This document shows, one piece after another, positions 35,706 to 43,451 of a stretch of 64,000 bases of DNA (position 1 is the first letter of the stretch; each line of letters begins with the position of its first letter). The stretch is from Chryseobacterium oryctis (GTDB lineage: Bacteria; Bacteroidota; Bacteroidia; Flavobacteriales; Weeksellaceae), in the NCBI RefSeq assembly GCF_025971925.1, contig NZ_JAPDHV010000002.1:430003-494002 (forward strand), in the 5' to 3' direction. A program made the translations under genes and the position numbers. The notes beneath the pieces were generated by a model. That model searched no databases. It worked only from the letters and a program-made list of their open reading frames with translations, and had not been told where the DNA came from.

Positions 35706-35735
35706 AAATGAGGTAAGACATGTCTTACCTCATTT
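35706..35735 (-). terminator. perfect 30-bp palindrome, probable terminator
   Basis: Two 15-nt arms with no loop (35706-35720 and 35721-35735), centred on ACATGT. It lies 26 nt after the stop of the metallopeptidase gene and 57 nt upstream of the acyltransferase gene. Short T/A runs at both ends favour a terminator over an operator. Confidence 0.65.
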
Positions 35736-35760
35736 CTCGAAATATATTAATGATGAATGT

Positions 35761-36648
35761 TTATTTAAGTTGTTTAAATTCTTCAGCAGAGATTTCTCCC
35801 GTTTGAATTTTTCTCAATTCATCCATATATTGACTCATATAAGCATCAAGTTCCGGATATTGAGAGTTTTTAGCCATTTTATATGTTCCATTTAGCACGC
35901 CTTGATAGTAATAAAAGAAGTTATAGTCAAAAGCAGATGCTGTAAGATCGTATTGTCCTAATAAGAATCCTAAACGAACAGCAGATCTTCTTTGTGCCGG
36001 AGTTCCGTGGTGATTAACATTTGTTGTTTGATTATCGCCAATACTATATGCAAATTCATAAGCTGAAGCAATTTGTGCAAACGTTGTTTGGTTGTATCCA
36101 TTTGGTCTTCTTAAATAGTATCCAGCAAAACCGTCAGCTTCTAGTTCATTAGGTCTATACGTATTTTCATTTACGGTTGGTAGGTTAAAGATGTATTGTA
36201 GCTGATGCCCATATTCATGAGCGAGAATCATTGCATTTACAATATCACCACCTTTAGCTTTTGCGTCATAATAAATGGCATAACCATAGTAAATTTTCCC
36301 GCTGGAATATGAGATAGCATTGTAGGTTGAATTGGGAGACGTTGCATCATTTACAAAACGAAGTGTAGGAGCTGTTCTTCCCCAAAGACCTGCGATCTTT
36401 GTCATTTGTGTGTTCATGAAGTTTGTGTCTGTTGTTGTTTTTAATGTTGTTGTTAAAACAGAATTAGAACTCCAATTTGCATCTACATATTGACATGCTT
36501 TTTCGAGGTCACTCGGTGGATCAAGTTGTAAACTGTTAGTTTCAGCTTGTGGTAATACTGATTCTTCAGTGTTGTCGTTGTTGCAGGCTGCTAATGTAAA
36601 AACAGCAAATGCCCCCGCTAGCAAGCGGAAATTAAAATTGTTTTTCAT
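35761..36648 (-). CDS. secreted zinc metallopeptidase-like lipoprotein
   Basis: 295 residues. Lipoprotein signal AGAFAVFTLAACNND (C22). The zinc site is HEYGH in LAHEYGHQLQYIFN with the third ligand expected in RPNELEADGFAGYYL (ExxAD), as in the neutral zinc metallopeptidase (YpfJ-like) clan. A C-terminal helix (QYMDELRKIQTGEISAEEFKQL) closes the protein. It is probably surface- or periplasm-located; the substrate is unknown. Confidence 0.85.
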   Translation of the reverse strand: MKNNFNFRLLAGAFAVFTLAACNNDNTEESVLPQAETNSLQLDPPSDLEKACQYVDANWSSNSVLTTTLKTTTDTNFMNTQMTKIAGLWGRTAPTLRFVNDATSPNSTYNAISYSSGKIYYGYAIYYDAKAKGGDIVNAMILAHEYGHQLQYIFNLPTVNENTYRPNELEADGFAGYYLRRPNGYNQTTFAQIASAYEFAYSIGDNQTTNVNHHGTPAQRRSAVRLGFLLGQYDLTASAFDYNFFYYYQGVLNGTYKMAKNSQYPELDAYMSQYMDELRKIQTGEISAEEFKQLK

Positions 36649-36790
36649 ATAAAATATTTTGGTAAAACGAAGTTATAAATTTATATGATATAAATCATCA
36701 CGTTGTGGTGAAAAAATTGAAAAAAATATAAACTTGTTTTGTATATGAAAAAAGATGGGTTTGATTATAAAGTAATTGGAAATTAATTCT

Positions 36791-36798
36791 TATATTTG
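36791..36798 (+). promoter_or_regulatory. -7 box of rplU-rpmA
   Basis: TATATTTG followed by C, a perfect -7 element, 30 nt before the rplU ATG. A TTG at the standard -33 distance was not seen. Confidence 0.6.
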
Positions 36799-36828
36799 CA
36801 CCTCGAAATAACTAAAAATTTATAAACA

Positions 36829-37416
36829 ATGTTTGCAATTGTAGAAATAGCAGGGCTTCAATATAAAGTTGAGCAAGACCAGAAGTTGTTTGTAAACCGT
36901 TTAAAAGGAGAAAAAGGAGGAAAAGTTTCTTTCGATAAAGTTCTTCTTACTGTAAACGGTGCAATCACTGTAGGCGCCCCAGCTGTAAGCGGAATCACTG
37001 TAGAGGCAGAGATTCTTGATCATGTAAAAGCTGATAAAGTAATAGTTTTCAAAAAGAAAAGAAGAAAAGGTTACAAAGTGAAAAATGGTCACAGACAATC
37101 TTTGACTCAAATTCAAATTACTGGTATTACAGGTTTTGAAGGAGCTCCAAAGAAAGCTGCTAAAAAAGAAACAGCAAAGGCTGAATCTAAAGCTGAAGTT
37201 CTTTCTGATAACGCAACTGTTAACTTTGGTGAAGATCACGAGTTGAACTATCACTTAAAGAAAAACGGATTGTCTCAGTCAAAAGAAAACAGAGAAGCTT
37301 TAGTTACTTTAGGTAAAGCAGTTAAAGTTGAATTAGAAAAGACAGTTCTTACTCACGAAGAAGTTGATGCTGCTATCGTAAAGAATATTGAACTTTTTAA
37401 AGCACTTAATAAATAA
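36829..37416 (+). CDS. rplU: 50S ribosomal protein L21 with C-terminal extension
   Basis: 195 residues, almost twice the E. coli length (103). Residues 1-103 are L21 (AIVEIAGLQYKVEQDQKLFV, KKRRKGYKVKNGHRQSLTQI, ITGITGF). An alanine/lysine-rich linker (about 107-122) joins an extra helical domain of about 70 residues (ENREALVTLGKAVKVELEK, HEEVDAAIVKNIELFKAL). Such an extended L21 is common in Bacteroidota; the role of the tail is unknown. Co-transcribed with rpmA 18 nt downstream. Confidence 0.97.
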   Translation: MFAIVEIAGLQYKVEQDQKLFVNRLKGEKGGKVSFDKVLLTVNGAITVGAPAVSGITVEAEILDHVKADKVIVFKKKRRKGYKVKNGHRQSLTQIQITGITGFEGAPKKAAKKETAKAESKAEVLSDNATVNFGEDHELNYHLKKNGLSQSKENREALVTLGKAVKVELEKTVLTHEEVDAAIVKNIELFKALNK

Positions 37417-37434
37417 TAATAATCCACTAATAAA

Positions 37435-37692
37435 ATGGCACACAAGAAAGGAGTTGGTAGCTCCAAAAACGGTAGAGAATCTCACTCTAAAAGATTAGGT
37501 GTGAAGATTTTTGGAGGTCAAGATGCTATTGCCGGGAACATTATTGTTAGACAAAGAGGTACTCAACACCACCCAGGTGCAAACGTGGGAATCGGTAAAG
37601 ACCACACTTTGTTTGCTCTAGTAGACGGTAAAGTAGTTTTCACTAAGAAAGCAAATAACAGATCTTTTGTATCTGTAGAAGCAAACGCATAA
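37435..37692 (+). CDS. rpmA: 50S ribosomal protein L27
   Basis: 85 residues. The N-terminus [20 protein letters not shown] and the core [23 protein letters not shown] (in parts) are universal L27 features. The N-terminal tail reaches the peptidyl transferase centre. Unlike Firmicutes L27 there is no cleavable leader. Follows rplU in the usual two-gene operon and is closed by a strong terminator. Confidence 0.98.
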   Translation: MAHKKGVGSSKNGRESHSKRLGVKIFGGQDAIAGNIIVRQRGTQHHPGANVGIGKDHTLFALVDGKVVFTKKANNRSFVSVEANA

Positions 37693-37720
37693 TTTATTTA
37701 AGCGTTTTTATAAAAAATAA

Positions 37721-37744
37721 AATCCTCAACATTAGTTGAGGATT
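37721..37744 (+). terminator. terminator of rplU-rpmA
   Basis: AATCCTCAAC (37721-37730) and GTTGAGGATT (37735-37744), loop ATTA, followed by a T run. Confidence 0.92.
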
Positions 37745-37749
37745 TTTTG

Positions 37750-38034
37750 TGCCTAAAATTTTTGTTCAATTTGTTGCGAAAAATAGTATATGATAACGAT
37801 CGCATTATAAAATATTTGTGGTAGCCGAAAAGCAGACAGAGTAAGCAACAAACTAAAACAAACTATTACGAACAACTTAAAAAAATTAACAAGAAAGAAA
37901 AACTATTTACAGTAGCAGCTTTAAACTGTCAATTGGTGCTCCAAATGGAGTATTTGGACAGCAGGCAAAACAGATTGCTTAAATGGTGTAATAGATACAC
38001 CATGTAATTGCTAAATATATTGTATAGTTTTATT
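37750..38034. other. intergenic stretch without a recognisable gene
   Basis: About 290 nt between the rpmA terminator and the DUF5686 gene. The only structure seen is a hairpin ATGGTGTA-TAGA-like loop-TACACCAT (37983-38003), which may end the DUF5686 transcript. Short open stretches are interrupted by stops and lack start codons, so it may be decayed sequence. Confidence 0.5.
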
Positions 38035-40560
38035 TTAAAAACCAATCTGAAAACCTGCTTTTATCCCAAATTTTGAAACATCAGGTTTGTCGAGATAATT
38101 TCCTCGCCAGTTGAAATCTACTCGGAAAATTCTTAGGTTTCCGAAGCCTATATTTTCAATTCCGAAACCGTATTCGTAATAAACATGATCACTTGGAGCA
38201 GTGTACCTTAGTCCGTCAACATTGATGGCTTTTGCTTTGTTACTTAACGTTCCATAAGCTCCTCTGATAAATGCGACTTCTCTAAGCTTTAGTTTTTTAA
38301 TTAAAGGAATATAAGAAAGGATTTTACCGTTAAAATGATGCTCGAGATGTAGTGTTGCGTATGTGTCAGCAACAAACTCATAATAATTAAGCTGAGCAAA
38401 AGTATTCGGAACTAACCCATAAGATTGATTTCCAGGAATTACGTTTTGTAGTGCTAAAGGAACGGTGTTAAAATTTTTTCCAGCTTCAAAATTAATTAAA
38501 GTTTTACCCCAACTTCCTATTAAAAATGGTTTATGGAATAGAAACTGAAGTTTATTATAATTGTAATCAGCATTAAATAAACCTTCAATACCTCTTGTGT
38601 ATTTTAAAACAATGGTTGGAGCTAAAGTTCCGTGTTCGTATCTGTCTACCCCGGTTTGTGAGAATTTTGCGCCTGGTCTTGCAATTAAGCTTAAAGTAAC
38701 GTGGGAATCATTTACGGTTTGCCTTAACTCTCCATTTCTGTAATACATTAAGTTGAATCCGCTTGGGTTGGCAGATTTTATACTTTGCATCGTTCCGTCA
38801 ACTCTGATTTGGAAATTTTTCCAAGGTTCAATAGACGCAAATACGTTTGTTTGATTTACTGAGCTTAATGAGGCGTTTTCTCCTCTTGCAAATACAGTTG
38901 AAGAAGCGAAAGAACGAGACATAATTCCATCATCATCGGTTAGCTGTGTCCCTAACTGAAGAATATCTCTTCTTGTTCCTATTCCGAGAGTAAATCTATT
39001 GACTCTATTAAACATATATCTACCTTCAACTCCATATTTGAATTGTTGGTCTCTAAAACCATAAGCTCCATAGAATTGTACTCTCCATGGATCATTTTGT
39101 GTAAAATATGTTCTGGCTCCAAGTCTTATTCTGTTTCCTTCAACTTCATTAAAGCCATATATTGAAAAAATAGGTCCTAAATCTATTCCTTTGGTAATAT
39201 TGTAGTGACGAGACCCTAATGTTTCATATAATTTTACAATTCGATTGAATTTTGGAGTTTGTTTAAGTTTGTCGAGCATTTCATATACCCCTTGTTCAGC
39301 TTTGGTAAGAGAATCCGGCCTTGTTTTATTCCAGTATTCTTCGTCTTTATCTACAAATTTATCATCATATTCCTCTTCTTTTCTTACGAAAATCTTCTCA
39401 TCCAAAGGCTTGTTGAAATCATACTGATAGTAATCGACTGAGCGTCTCGCAATAATACTTTTCGATTTTTTCTTTTTCGCAAAAGGAGTTAGTTCAATTG
39501 CTGTAACGAATTTTTTAGGTAAGAAAGTTTCATCATCAGGATTATCATATTCTAATTCGGTTGATATACTGTTGATGAAGTTTACATTTATCTTCTGGGT
39601 TGACTTTAATGTAGCTCCAATAACCGCATAGCTGTCGGTATCTATATAAAGATAACCCTGAAAAGCTAATACTTCTGTTCTTTTAGGCTGATACCGTATT
39701 CTGTATGCTCTTTCTCCATTTACAGAAATAGTATCAGTTAAATTATAATCATATGTGCTGAAGCCGTCAGTTCCTACAGGGCTAGGGAAACCTATGTCGA
39801 AATAATTTAAAGTATTATCGTAAATATTGATGTCTCGATAAAGGTTTTTTGCAGTAACGGTAAGTACTTGATTATCCTGAAATCCTGATGTTTTTTGAGC
39901 AACTAAAAGTCTTTTATTCTTTTTATTAGGCTTGTTTTCACCATAATTTTCATAGATAGATTCATTTAAAAAAATAGGAAGCGCCATTTTTCCACTTGCT
40001 GTAGAGTCTGCATAATCGAAAATAAAATCTAGCTTGTTGAAGATTTTTTTCTTCATGAAGGTGCTATCCAGATTATTGGCGTCAAACTGAATTTTTTCGT
40101 ATTCTTTATAAGTATAGGTGTTGAATTTGTCTAATCCGTTGTTTCTTTTCCTTTTCCAAATTTCTTGCATGATTGCATAAGCTGGATTTTCCTTTTTGTT
40201 TTTATATTTTGGTTTTTCGTTGTGGATTACAACTTCCTGAATGTTTCCTACTTTTTCTTGAGAAAGTTTTACAAATATGTTATTGGAATTTTCCGGAGTT
40301 ATATTTATGCTTTCCAAAGCATAGTTTTTTCTTAGAAATTTTAATTTATAAATAACGCTGTCTGATTGAACGCTAAAATTACCTGAAGTAGTTGTAATAG
40401 CGGGGTTATTGTTGTCGTTAATAAAAATATCTACACCACTGATTTCTTTATTTGTTTTAGAGTCTACAATTTTTCCGTTTGCTGTGTTTTGTGCATATAC
40501 TAAACCAGAAATAAAGGTTATAAAGAAAAGGAAATGATATTTTGTATTGATTATCGACAT
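38035..40560 (-). CDS. DUF5686 / carboxypeptidase-regulatory-like outer-membrane protein
   Basis: 841 residues. Signal peptide ending LVYAQ, then a CarboxypepD_reg-like beta-sandwich (about 25-95; NGKIVDSKTNKEISGVDIFI), then the DUF5686 region (about 115-841) with NPAYAIMQEIWKRK, IRYQPKRTEVLAFQGYLYID and a predicted C-terminal beta-barrel ending GIKAGFQIGF. Members are large Bacteroidota outer-membrane proteins, probably linked to polysaccharide or TonB-like functions; not well characterised. Own promoter at 40662. Confidence 0.88.
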   Translation of the reverse strand: MSIINTKYHFLFFITFISGLVYAQNTANGKIVDSKTNKEISGVDIFINDNNNPAITTTSGNFSVQSDSVIYKLKFLRKNYALESINITPENSNNIFVKLSQEKVGNIQEVVIHNEKPKYKNKKENPAYAIMQEIWKRKRNNGLDKFNTYTYKEYEKIQFDANNLDSTFMKKKIFNKLDFIFDYADSTASGKMALPIFLNESIYENYGENKPNKKNKRLLVAQKTSGFQDNQVLTVTAKNLYRDINIYDNTLNYFDIGFPSPVGTDGFSTYDYNLTDTISVNGERAYRIRYQPKRTEVLAFQGYLYIDTDSYAVIGATLKSTQKINVNFINSISTELEYDNPDDETFLPKKFVTAIELTPFAKKKKSKSIIARRSVDYYQYDFNKPLDEKIFVRKEEEYDDKFVDKDEEYWNKTRPDSLTKAEQGVYEMLDKLKQTPKFNRIVKLYETLGSRHYNITKGIDLGPIFSIYGFNEVEGNRIRLGARTYFTQNDPWRVQFYGAYGFRDQQFKYGVEGRYMFNRVNRFTLGIGTRRDILQLGTQLTDDDGIMSRSFASSTVFARGENASLSSVNQTNVFASIEPWKNFQIRVDGTMQSIKSANPSGFNLMYYRNGELRQTVNDSHVTLSLIARPGAKFSQTGVDRYEHGTLAPTIVLKYTRGIEGLFNADYNYNKLQFLFHKPFLIGSWGKTLINFEAGKNFNTVPLALQNVIPGNQSYGLVPNTFAQLNYYEFVADTYATLHLEHHFNGKILSYIPLIKKLKLREVAFIRGAYGTLSNKAKAINVDGLRYTAPSDHVYYEYGFGIENIGFGNLRIFRVDFNWRGNYLDKPDVSKFGIKAGFQIGF

Positions 40561-40661
40561 TTGTTGTTTTTCAAGATAATAGCATTAAACAAAAAGTATG
40601 CTGTTTTTACTATAAAAAGTGAAAATGTTTTAAACTTTAATGATTTTAATTTATAAAGCTG

Positions 40662-40669
40662 CAAATGTA
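40662..40669 (-). promoter_or_regulatory. -7 box upstream of the DUF5686 gene
   Basis: TACATTTG (followed by C) on the minus strand, about 100 nt before the ATG at 40560, giving a long leader. The 305-nt gap from 40561 to 40865 also holds attL; no gene. Confidence 0.45.
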
Positions 40670-40734
40670 ATGAAAAAAAGGCAGTGTTTATTGAAGATAA
40701 GCTAATCTATGATATAATTTGAAAGAATACACCG

Positions 40735-40786
40735 AATAAAAAAAGACTTACAGAAATGTAAGTCTTTTGCTCCTCCTGCTGGGCTC
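40735..40786 (-). repeat. attL: tRNA-Asn 3' end and terminator copy
   Basis: Contains the identical core TGCTCCTCCTGCTGGGCTC and the AAGACTTACA / TGTAAGTCTT terminator hairpin, matching attR (54892-54945). After 40786 the tRNA sequence is lost. This is the original tRNA tail; the tRNA body was displaced to the other end by integration. The hairpin loop is in inverted orientation relative to attR. Confidence 0.9.
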
Positions 40787-40865
40787 AATACTTAAGGTCT
40801 TTCATGTTGATATTTAGTTGTTTAGATGTTAACTTTTAATAGGGTATGCCTAAAAGTATGCCTTT

Positions 40866-41288
40866 TCATTCTAAAAGCACATTGATATAGGTAAAAGAAT
40901 TTGAAAAGTAAATCAGTCTTATTTCTCTACTAGCAGGAAAATAGATATTCCAATAATGAACTTTACTAGTTATAAACTTGTGTATAATCATACCATCAGG
41001 AAGAATTTCAAAATTTACTCTTTCCACTCTATCTGATAAGGCTTTATTTATCCTGTTGTAGTAATGTTCAGATTTCTTATCAAATTCAAGTATTACAACT
41101 TCCAGTATATCCCAGTAAAATATAAGTTCTGTCCTGTGTGGAGTAAAGTTTAAAAACTTCTTTATTTCACTTCCTACCCACAAATAACTACAATAAGAAT
41201 TGTCAGATATACTATCAGCTATGCTCATTAGATTTAACTCCCAATTATCATATTGGGAGCCTATTCTAAAAGGTATTTTTGGTTTCAT
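40866..41288 (-). CDS. hypothetical protein of the element
   Basis: 140 residues, soluble, no signal. It is rich in aromatic residues (LIFYWDILEVVILEFDKKSEHYYNR; in parts) and ends TYINVLLE. No known family is recognised. It is the last gene of a leftward group of three (117-residue membrane protein, lipoprotein, this protein) that starts beside the XRE operators, so it may be repressed with them. No CG dinucleotide in the gene, as everywhere in the element. Confidence 0.55.
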   Translation of the reverse strand: MKPKIPFRIGSQYDNWELNLMSIADSISDNSYCSYLWVGSEIKKFLNFTPHRTELIFYWDILEVVILEFDKKSEHYYNRINKALSDRVERVNFEILPDGMIIHKFITSKVHYWNIYFPASREIRLIYFSNSFTYINVLLE

Positions 41289-41307
41289 AAAGATTGATGT
41301 ATTAAAA

Positions 41308-41331
41308 AACCACTCTTTTTGGGAGTGGCTT
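41308..41331 (-). terminator. terminator after the element lipoprotein gene
   Basis: ACCACTC and GGAGTGG flank a T-rich loop (41308-41331); on the minus strand a T run follows. Confidence 0.7.
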
Positions 41332-41352
41332 CTACTGTAAACTAATGAATTA

Positions 41353-41808
41353 TTATTTATAATAGTATTCTACATAATTATCATCAATACCATCTCCATT
41401 ATGATCATAATGGTAATTTACTCTGCATTCATATTCTCCAGTGGTTAACTTTAAAATATCCCCATAAAAAGCATTATTAATGTTTATTTTCTTTGTGCTT
41501 GAATCATAATAATAACTTTTTGTTTGTGTTGGTGAAGAAACACAGGCATTATTTGAATTTAAATAGAATTCTTTTGTAATAAGTTTTCCATCACCTGTAA
41601 ATTCAGATGTTGATTTTTTCTCACAATCATCTGCTGGATAATAAGTTGCAAGAACTTGATTGTTTTTTCCACTATAAATGACTTCTTTGCTTTTTTTCCA
41701 AACTCCAATTAAGTTTGATTCATTTGTATCTGAGCTTTCTGTAGAATCATTTCTACTACAAGAATTTGCAAGTATAAATGATATACAAATTATAATTAGC
41801 TTTTTCAT
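41353..41808 (-). CDS. element-encoded lipoprotein
   Basis: 151 residues from the ATG at 41808 (the longer open frame to 41877 would put the signal inside). Signal MKKLIIICISFILANSCSRN with lipobox C17. The mature part (LIGVWKKSKEVIYSGKNN, CEKKSTSEFTGDGKLI, KINNAFYGDILKLTTGEYEC; separate pieces) has the strand order of lipocalin-like small lipoproteins of Bacteroidota, which often have a WxxS/T start. Function unknown; could be a surface exclusion or accessory protein. Confidence 0.7.
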   Translation of the reverse strand: MKKLIIICISFILANSCSRNDSTESSDTNESNLIGVWKKSKEVIYSGKNNQVLATYYPADDCEKKSTSEFTGDGKLITKEFYLNSNNACVSSPTQTKSYYYDSSTKKININNAFYGDILKLTTGEYECRVNYHYDHNGDGIDDNYVEYYYK

Positions 41809-41884
41809 TGTTTTAGTTTTTAATTCATTATTTCCTTCAAGAAATTTACTTTGACTAAATAAAAAATTGTTTTTCATATTTGAT

Positions 41885-42238
41885 TTAATTGTTAATGTAT
41901 GTTATCAATAGTAAAATGTTAGTAAGACCTAGAATAATTATTAAATATATTTTTGATTTGTTGCTGATTTTAAGAGTATTAATTATTATCAAAAAAGTTA
42001 TTAAGAAGTATAATACAATGTATTTAAGTAAAGCCCAATACCACTTTTCATTTAGTAATAATATTATAATAGGAGCTAGAATTGATAATATTTGGAATAG
42101 TTTAAGAATTTTAATTTGTCCCAGAAAATATTCTGTGATTTCTTCTCTAACTTCATCTTTCATTTTACCTTTTAAAGATTGATGTAGCCCCACTATGATA
42201 AAAGAAATAATTAAGATTGAGTAATAAGTGTATTTCAT
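41885..42238 (-). CDS. small polytopic membrane protein of the element
   Basis: 117 residues with four hydrophobic segments (start YYSILIISFIIVGLHQSL; end LIIILGLTNILLLITYI). No family is recognised. It is divergent from the XRE regulator gene; an operator-like repeat lies 17 nt upstream of its ATG, so the regulator probably controls it. The lipoprotein gene begins about 75 nt downstream. Confidence 0.6.
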   Translation of the reverse strand: MKYTYYSILIISFIIVGLHQSLKGKMKDEVREEITEYFLGQIKILKLFQILSILAPIIILLLNEKWYWALLKYIVLYFLITFLIIINTLKISNKSKIYLIIILGLTNILLLITYINN

Positions 42239-42254
42239 AGTTAAAATTTCATTA

Positions 42255-42312
42255 TTGCCATATATGACATTATAAACTTAAGAAACTTTTCTTTAATTGC
42301 CAAATATGTCAA
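42255..42312. promoter_or_regulatory. two operator repeats for the XRE regulator
   Basis: TTGCCATATATGACA (42255-42269) and TTGCCAAATATGTCAA (42297-42312) are near-palindromic copies of TTGNCATATATGNCAA, 42 bp apart (four helical turns). The second ends 2 nt before the regulator ATG (42314), the first faces the divergent gene. Autoregulation is inferred. Confidence 0.6.
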
Positions 42313-42313
42313 T

Positions 42314-42550
42314 ATGGAGAAGTTAGAAATTTTAAAATCAGTAGGAAATAAGATTAAGGAGATAAGACTAACTAAAGGTCTTTCTCAGCTTGATCTTGTA
42401 GGAAAAATGGAAGGTAATATTGATGTAACTAATATTTCAAGAATAGAACAAGGAAGGACCAATCCTACAGTTTATACTCTTTTCAGAATTGCAGATGCTT
42501 TGGAAGTTCATCCAAAGGAATTCTTTGATATAAAAATTACAGAAGCTTAA
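42314..42550 (+). CDS. XRE-family helix-turn-helix regulator
   Basis: 78 residues, a single HTH domain (KEIRLTKGLSQLDLVGKM, VTNISRIEQGRTNPTVYTLF, IADALEVHPKEFFDI). The order and spacing are those of phage-type Cro/C1 regulators. It is flanked by two operator-like repeats, so it likely controls both itself and the divergent three-gene group. It may act as the maintenance or immunity switch of the element. Confidence 0.88.
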   Translation: MEKLEILKSVGNKIKEIRLTKGLSQLDLVGKMEGNIDVTNISRIEQGRTNPTVYTLFRIADALEVHPKEFFDIKITEA

Positions 42551-42755
42551 AAAGGCTATCTATATAATATATATTCTATTTTGTTGTAAAGGGATTTCTA
42601 CCTAAATGCCCTCTCTCTTTAAATCTACATGGAGCCTCTAGAGTAAGATATACTATTGTATTTGTTAGATTGTGATAAAATGAGTTGAAATTTGTAATTG
42701 TACTTATATATGTAATTACAGAATTTAACTCAAAAGTTAAGATTAATAAGAAAAA

Positions 42756-42781
42756 TACCACCCTAAATTAATAAGGTGGCA
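42756..42781 (-). terminator. terminator of the 126-residue protein gene
   Basis: CCACC (42758-42762) and GGTGG (42775-42779) flank a loop of 12 nt; on the minus strand an A/T-rich run follows. The 236-nt gap 42551-42786 holds nothing else. Confidence 0.55.
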
Positions 42782-42786
42782 TTTTA

Positions 42787-43167
42787 TTAAGCATTTTCTA
42801 GCTGTAGAGACTCTGGTATAAATTCTTCAAAATCCTCTGGAGAATCTACCTTTACTATCCTCAGTTTACCTACAAAGTCACTAGCTTGTAATGTCTCTAT
42901 AGCTGATAATTCCTTAGATATTGCCATGAAGTTAAATTGCCTTCCATACAAAGGATCTACTTCTATTTCATTAGCCTGAAACAGGTATATACTTCCTTCA
43001 TATATTCCCATTCTTTGAGCTACAGTACCACTAATAACAGTTTTACTGGGAATTTCCCCTGCAATACCTATTAGAATTACAGGCATAAGCCCATTTTTGT
43101 CTTCATTAGCTTTTTCAGATTTTAACATTTCAACCTTAGCTACAAATCCTTTAAATTGTCTTTTCAT
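42787..43167 (-). CDS. hypothetical protein of the element
   Basis: 126 residues, no signal or membrane segment. Beta-rich pattern: RQFKGFVAKVEMLKSEK, LMPVILIGIAGEIPSKTVIS, AQRMGIYEGSIYLFQANEIE, then YGRQFNFMAISKELS. I do not recognise a family. It is divergent from the dCTP deaminase gene; the 284-nt gap between them has unusual G tracts. It could be part of replication or maintenance; no evidence. Confidence 0.6.
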   Translation of the reverse strand: MKRQFKGFVAKVEMLKSEKANEDKNGLMPVILIGIAGEIPSKTVISGTVAQRMGIYEGSIYLFQANEIEVDPLYGRQFNFMAISKELSAIETLQASDFVGKLRIVKVDSPEDFEEFIPESLQLENA

Positions 43168-43222
43168 AATTGATATATTTTTGAGTTATACTCAAAATAT
43201 GTCAGAGATGATAGAAAGTTGT

Positions 43223-43363
43223 GGGGGGCAGTGAGCTAGAGTAAAAAGATATGAGGTGATTCTAAAGATGTAAAATAAATCAGAACATCTTTATTTCTCT
43301 CCAGAGAATTTATCTAAGTAGTTCAGAAGGGGGTGGGGGTATTTACTTTTTTGAAAAAGGGGG
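43223..43363 (+). other. G-tract region upstream of the dCTP deaminase gene
   Basis: GGGGGG (43223-43228), GGGGG-T-GGGGG (43329-43339) and GGGGG (43359-43363) stand in otherwise AT-rich DNA between divergent genes. These are the only such G runs I saw in the element. A G-quadruplex or an antisense RNA is possible; the V. cholerae homologue of the downstream gene has a controlling RNA in this position. Confidence 0.35.
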
Positions 43364-43451
43364 ATGTTTGATATGAGGGAACTTGTATATTCATATTTTA
43401 TTTTATATTAATTAAAAATTTTATATTTTAGTTTTTGTAACTAATGAACTT

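Noticed and set aside
35706..35735. 30-bp perfect palindrome as an operator
   Set aside because: It lies just after a stop codon, has short A and T flanks and fits a terminator better.
37890..37982. Short open frame between rpmA and the DUF5686 gene
   Set aside because: No start codon, only about 30 codons, stops on both sides and no recognisable motif.
42551..42786. Small gene in the gap after the XRE regulator (frame 42576-42761)
   Set aside because: Its translation crosses the terminator region and has no conserved look; no start context. Treated as noncoding.
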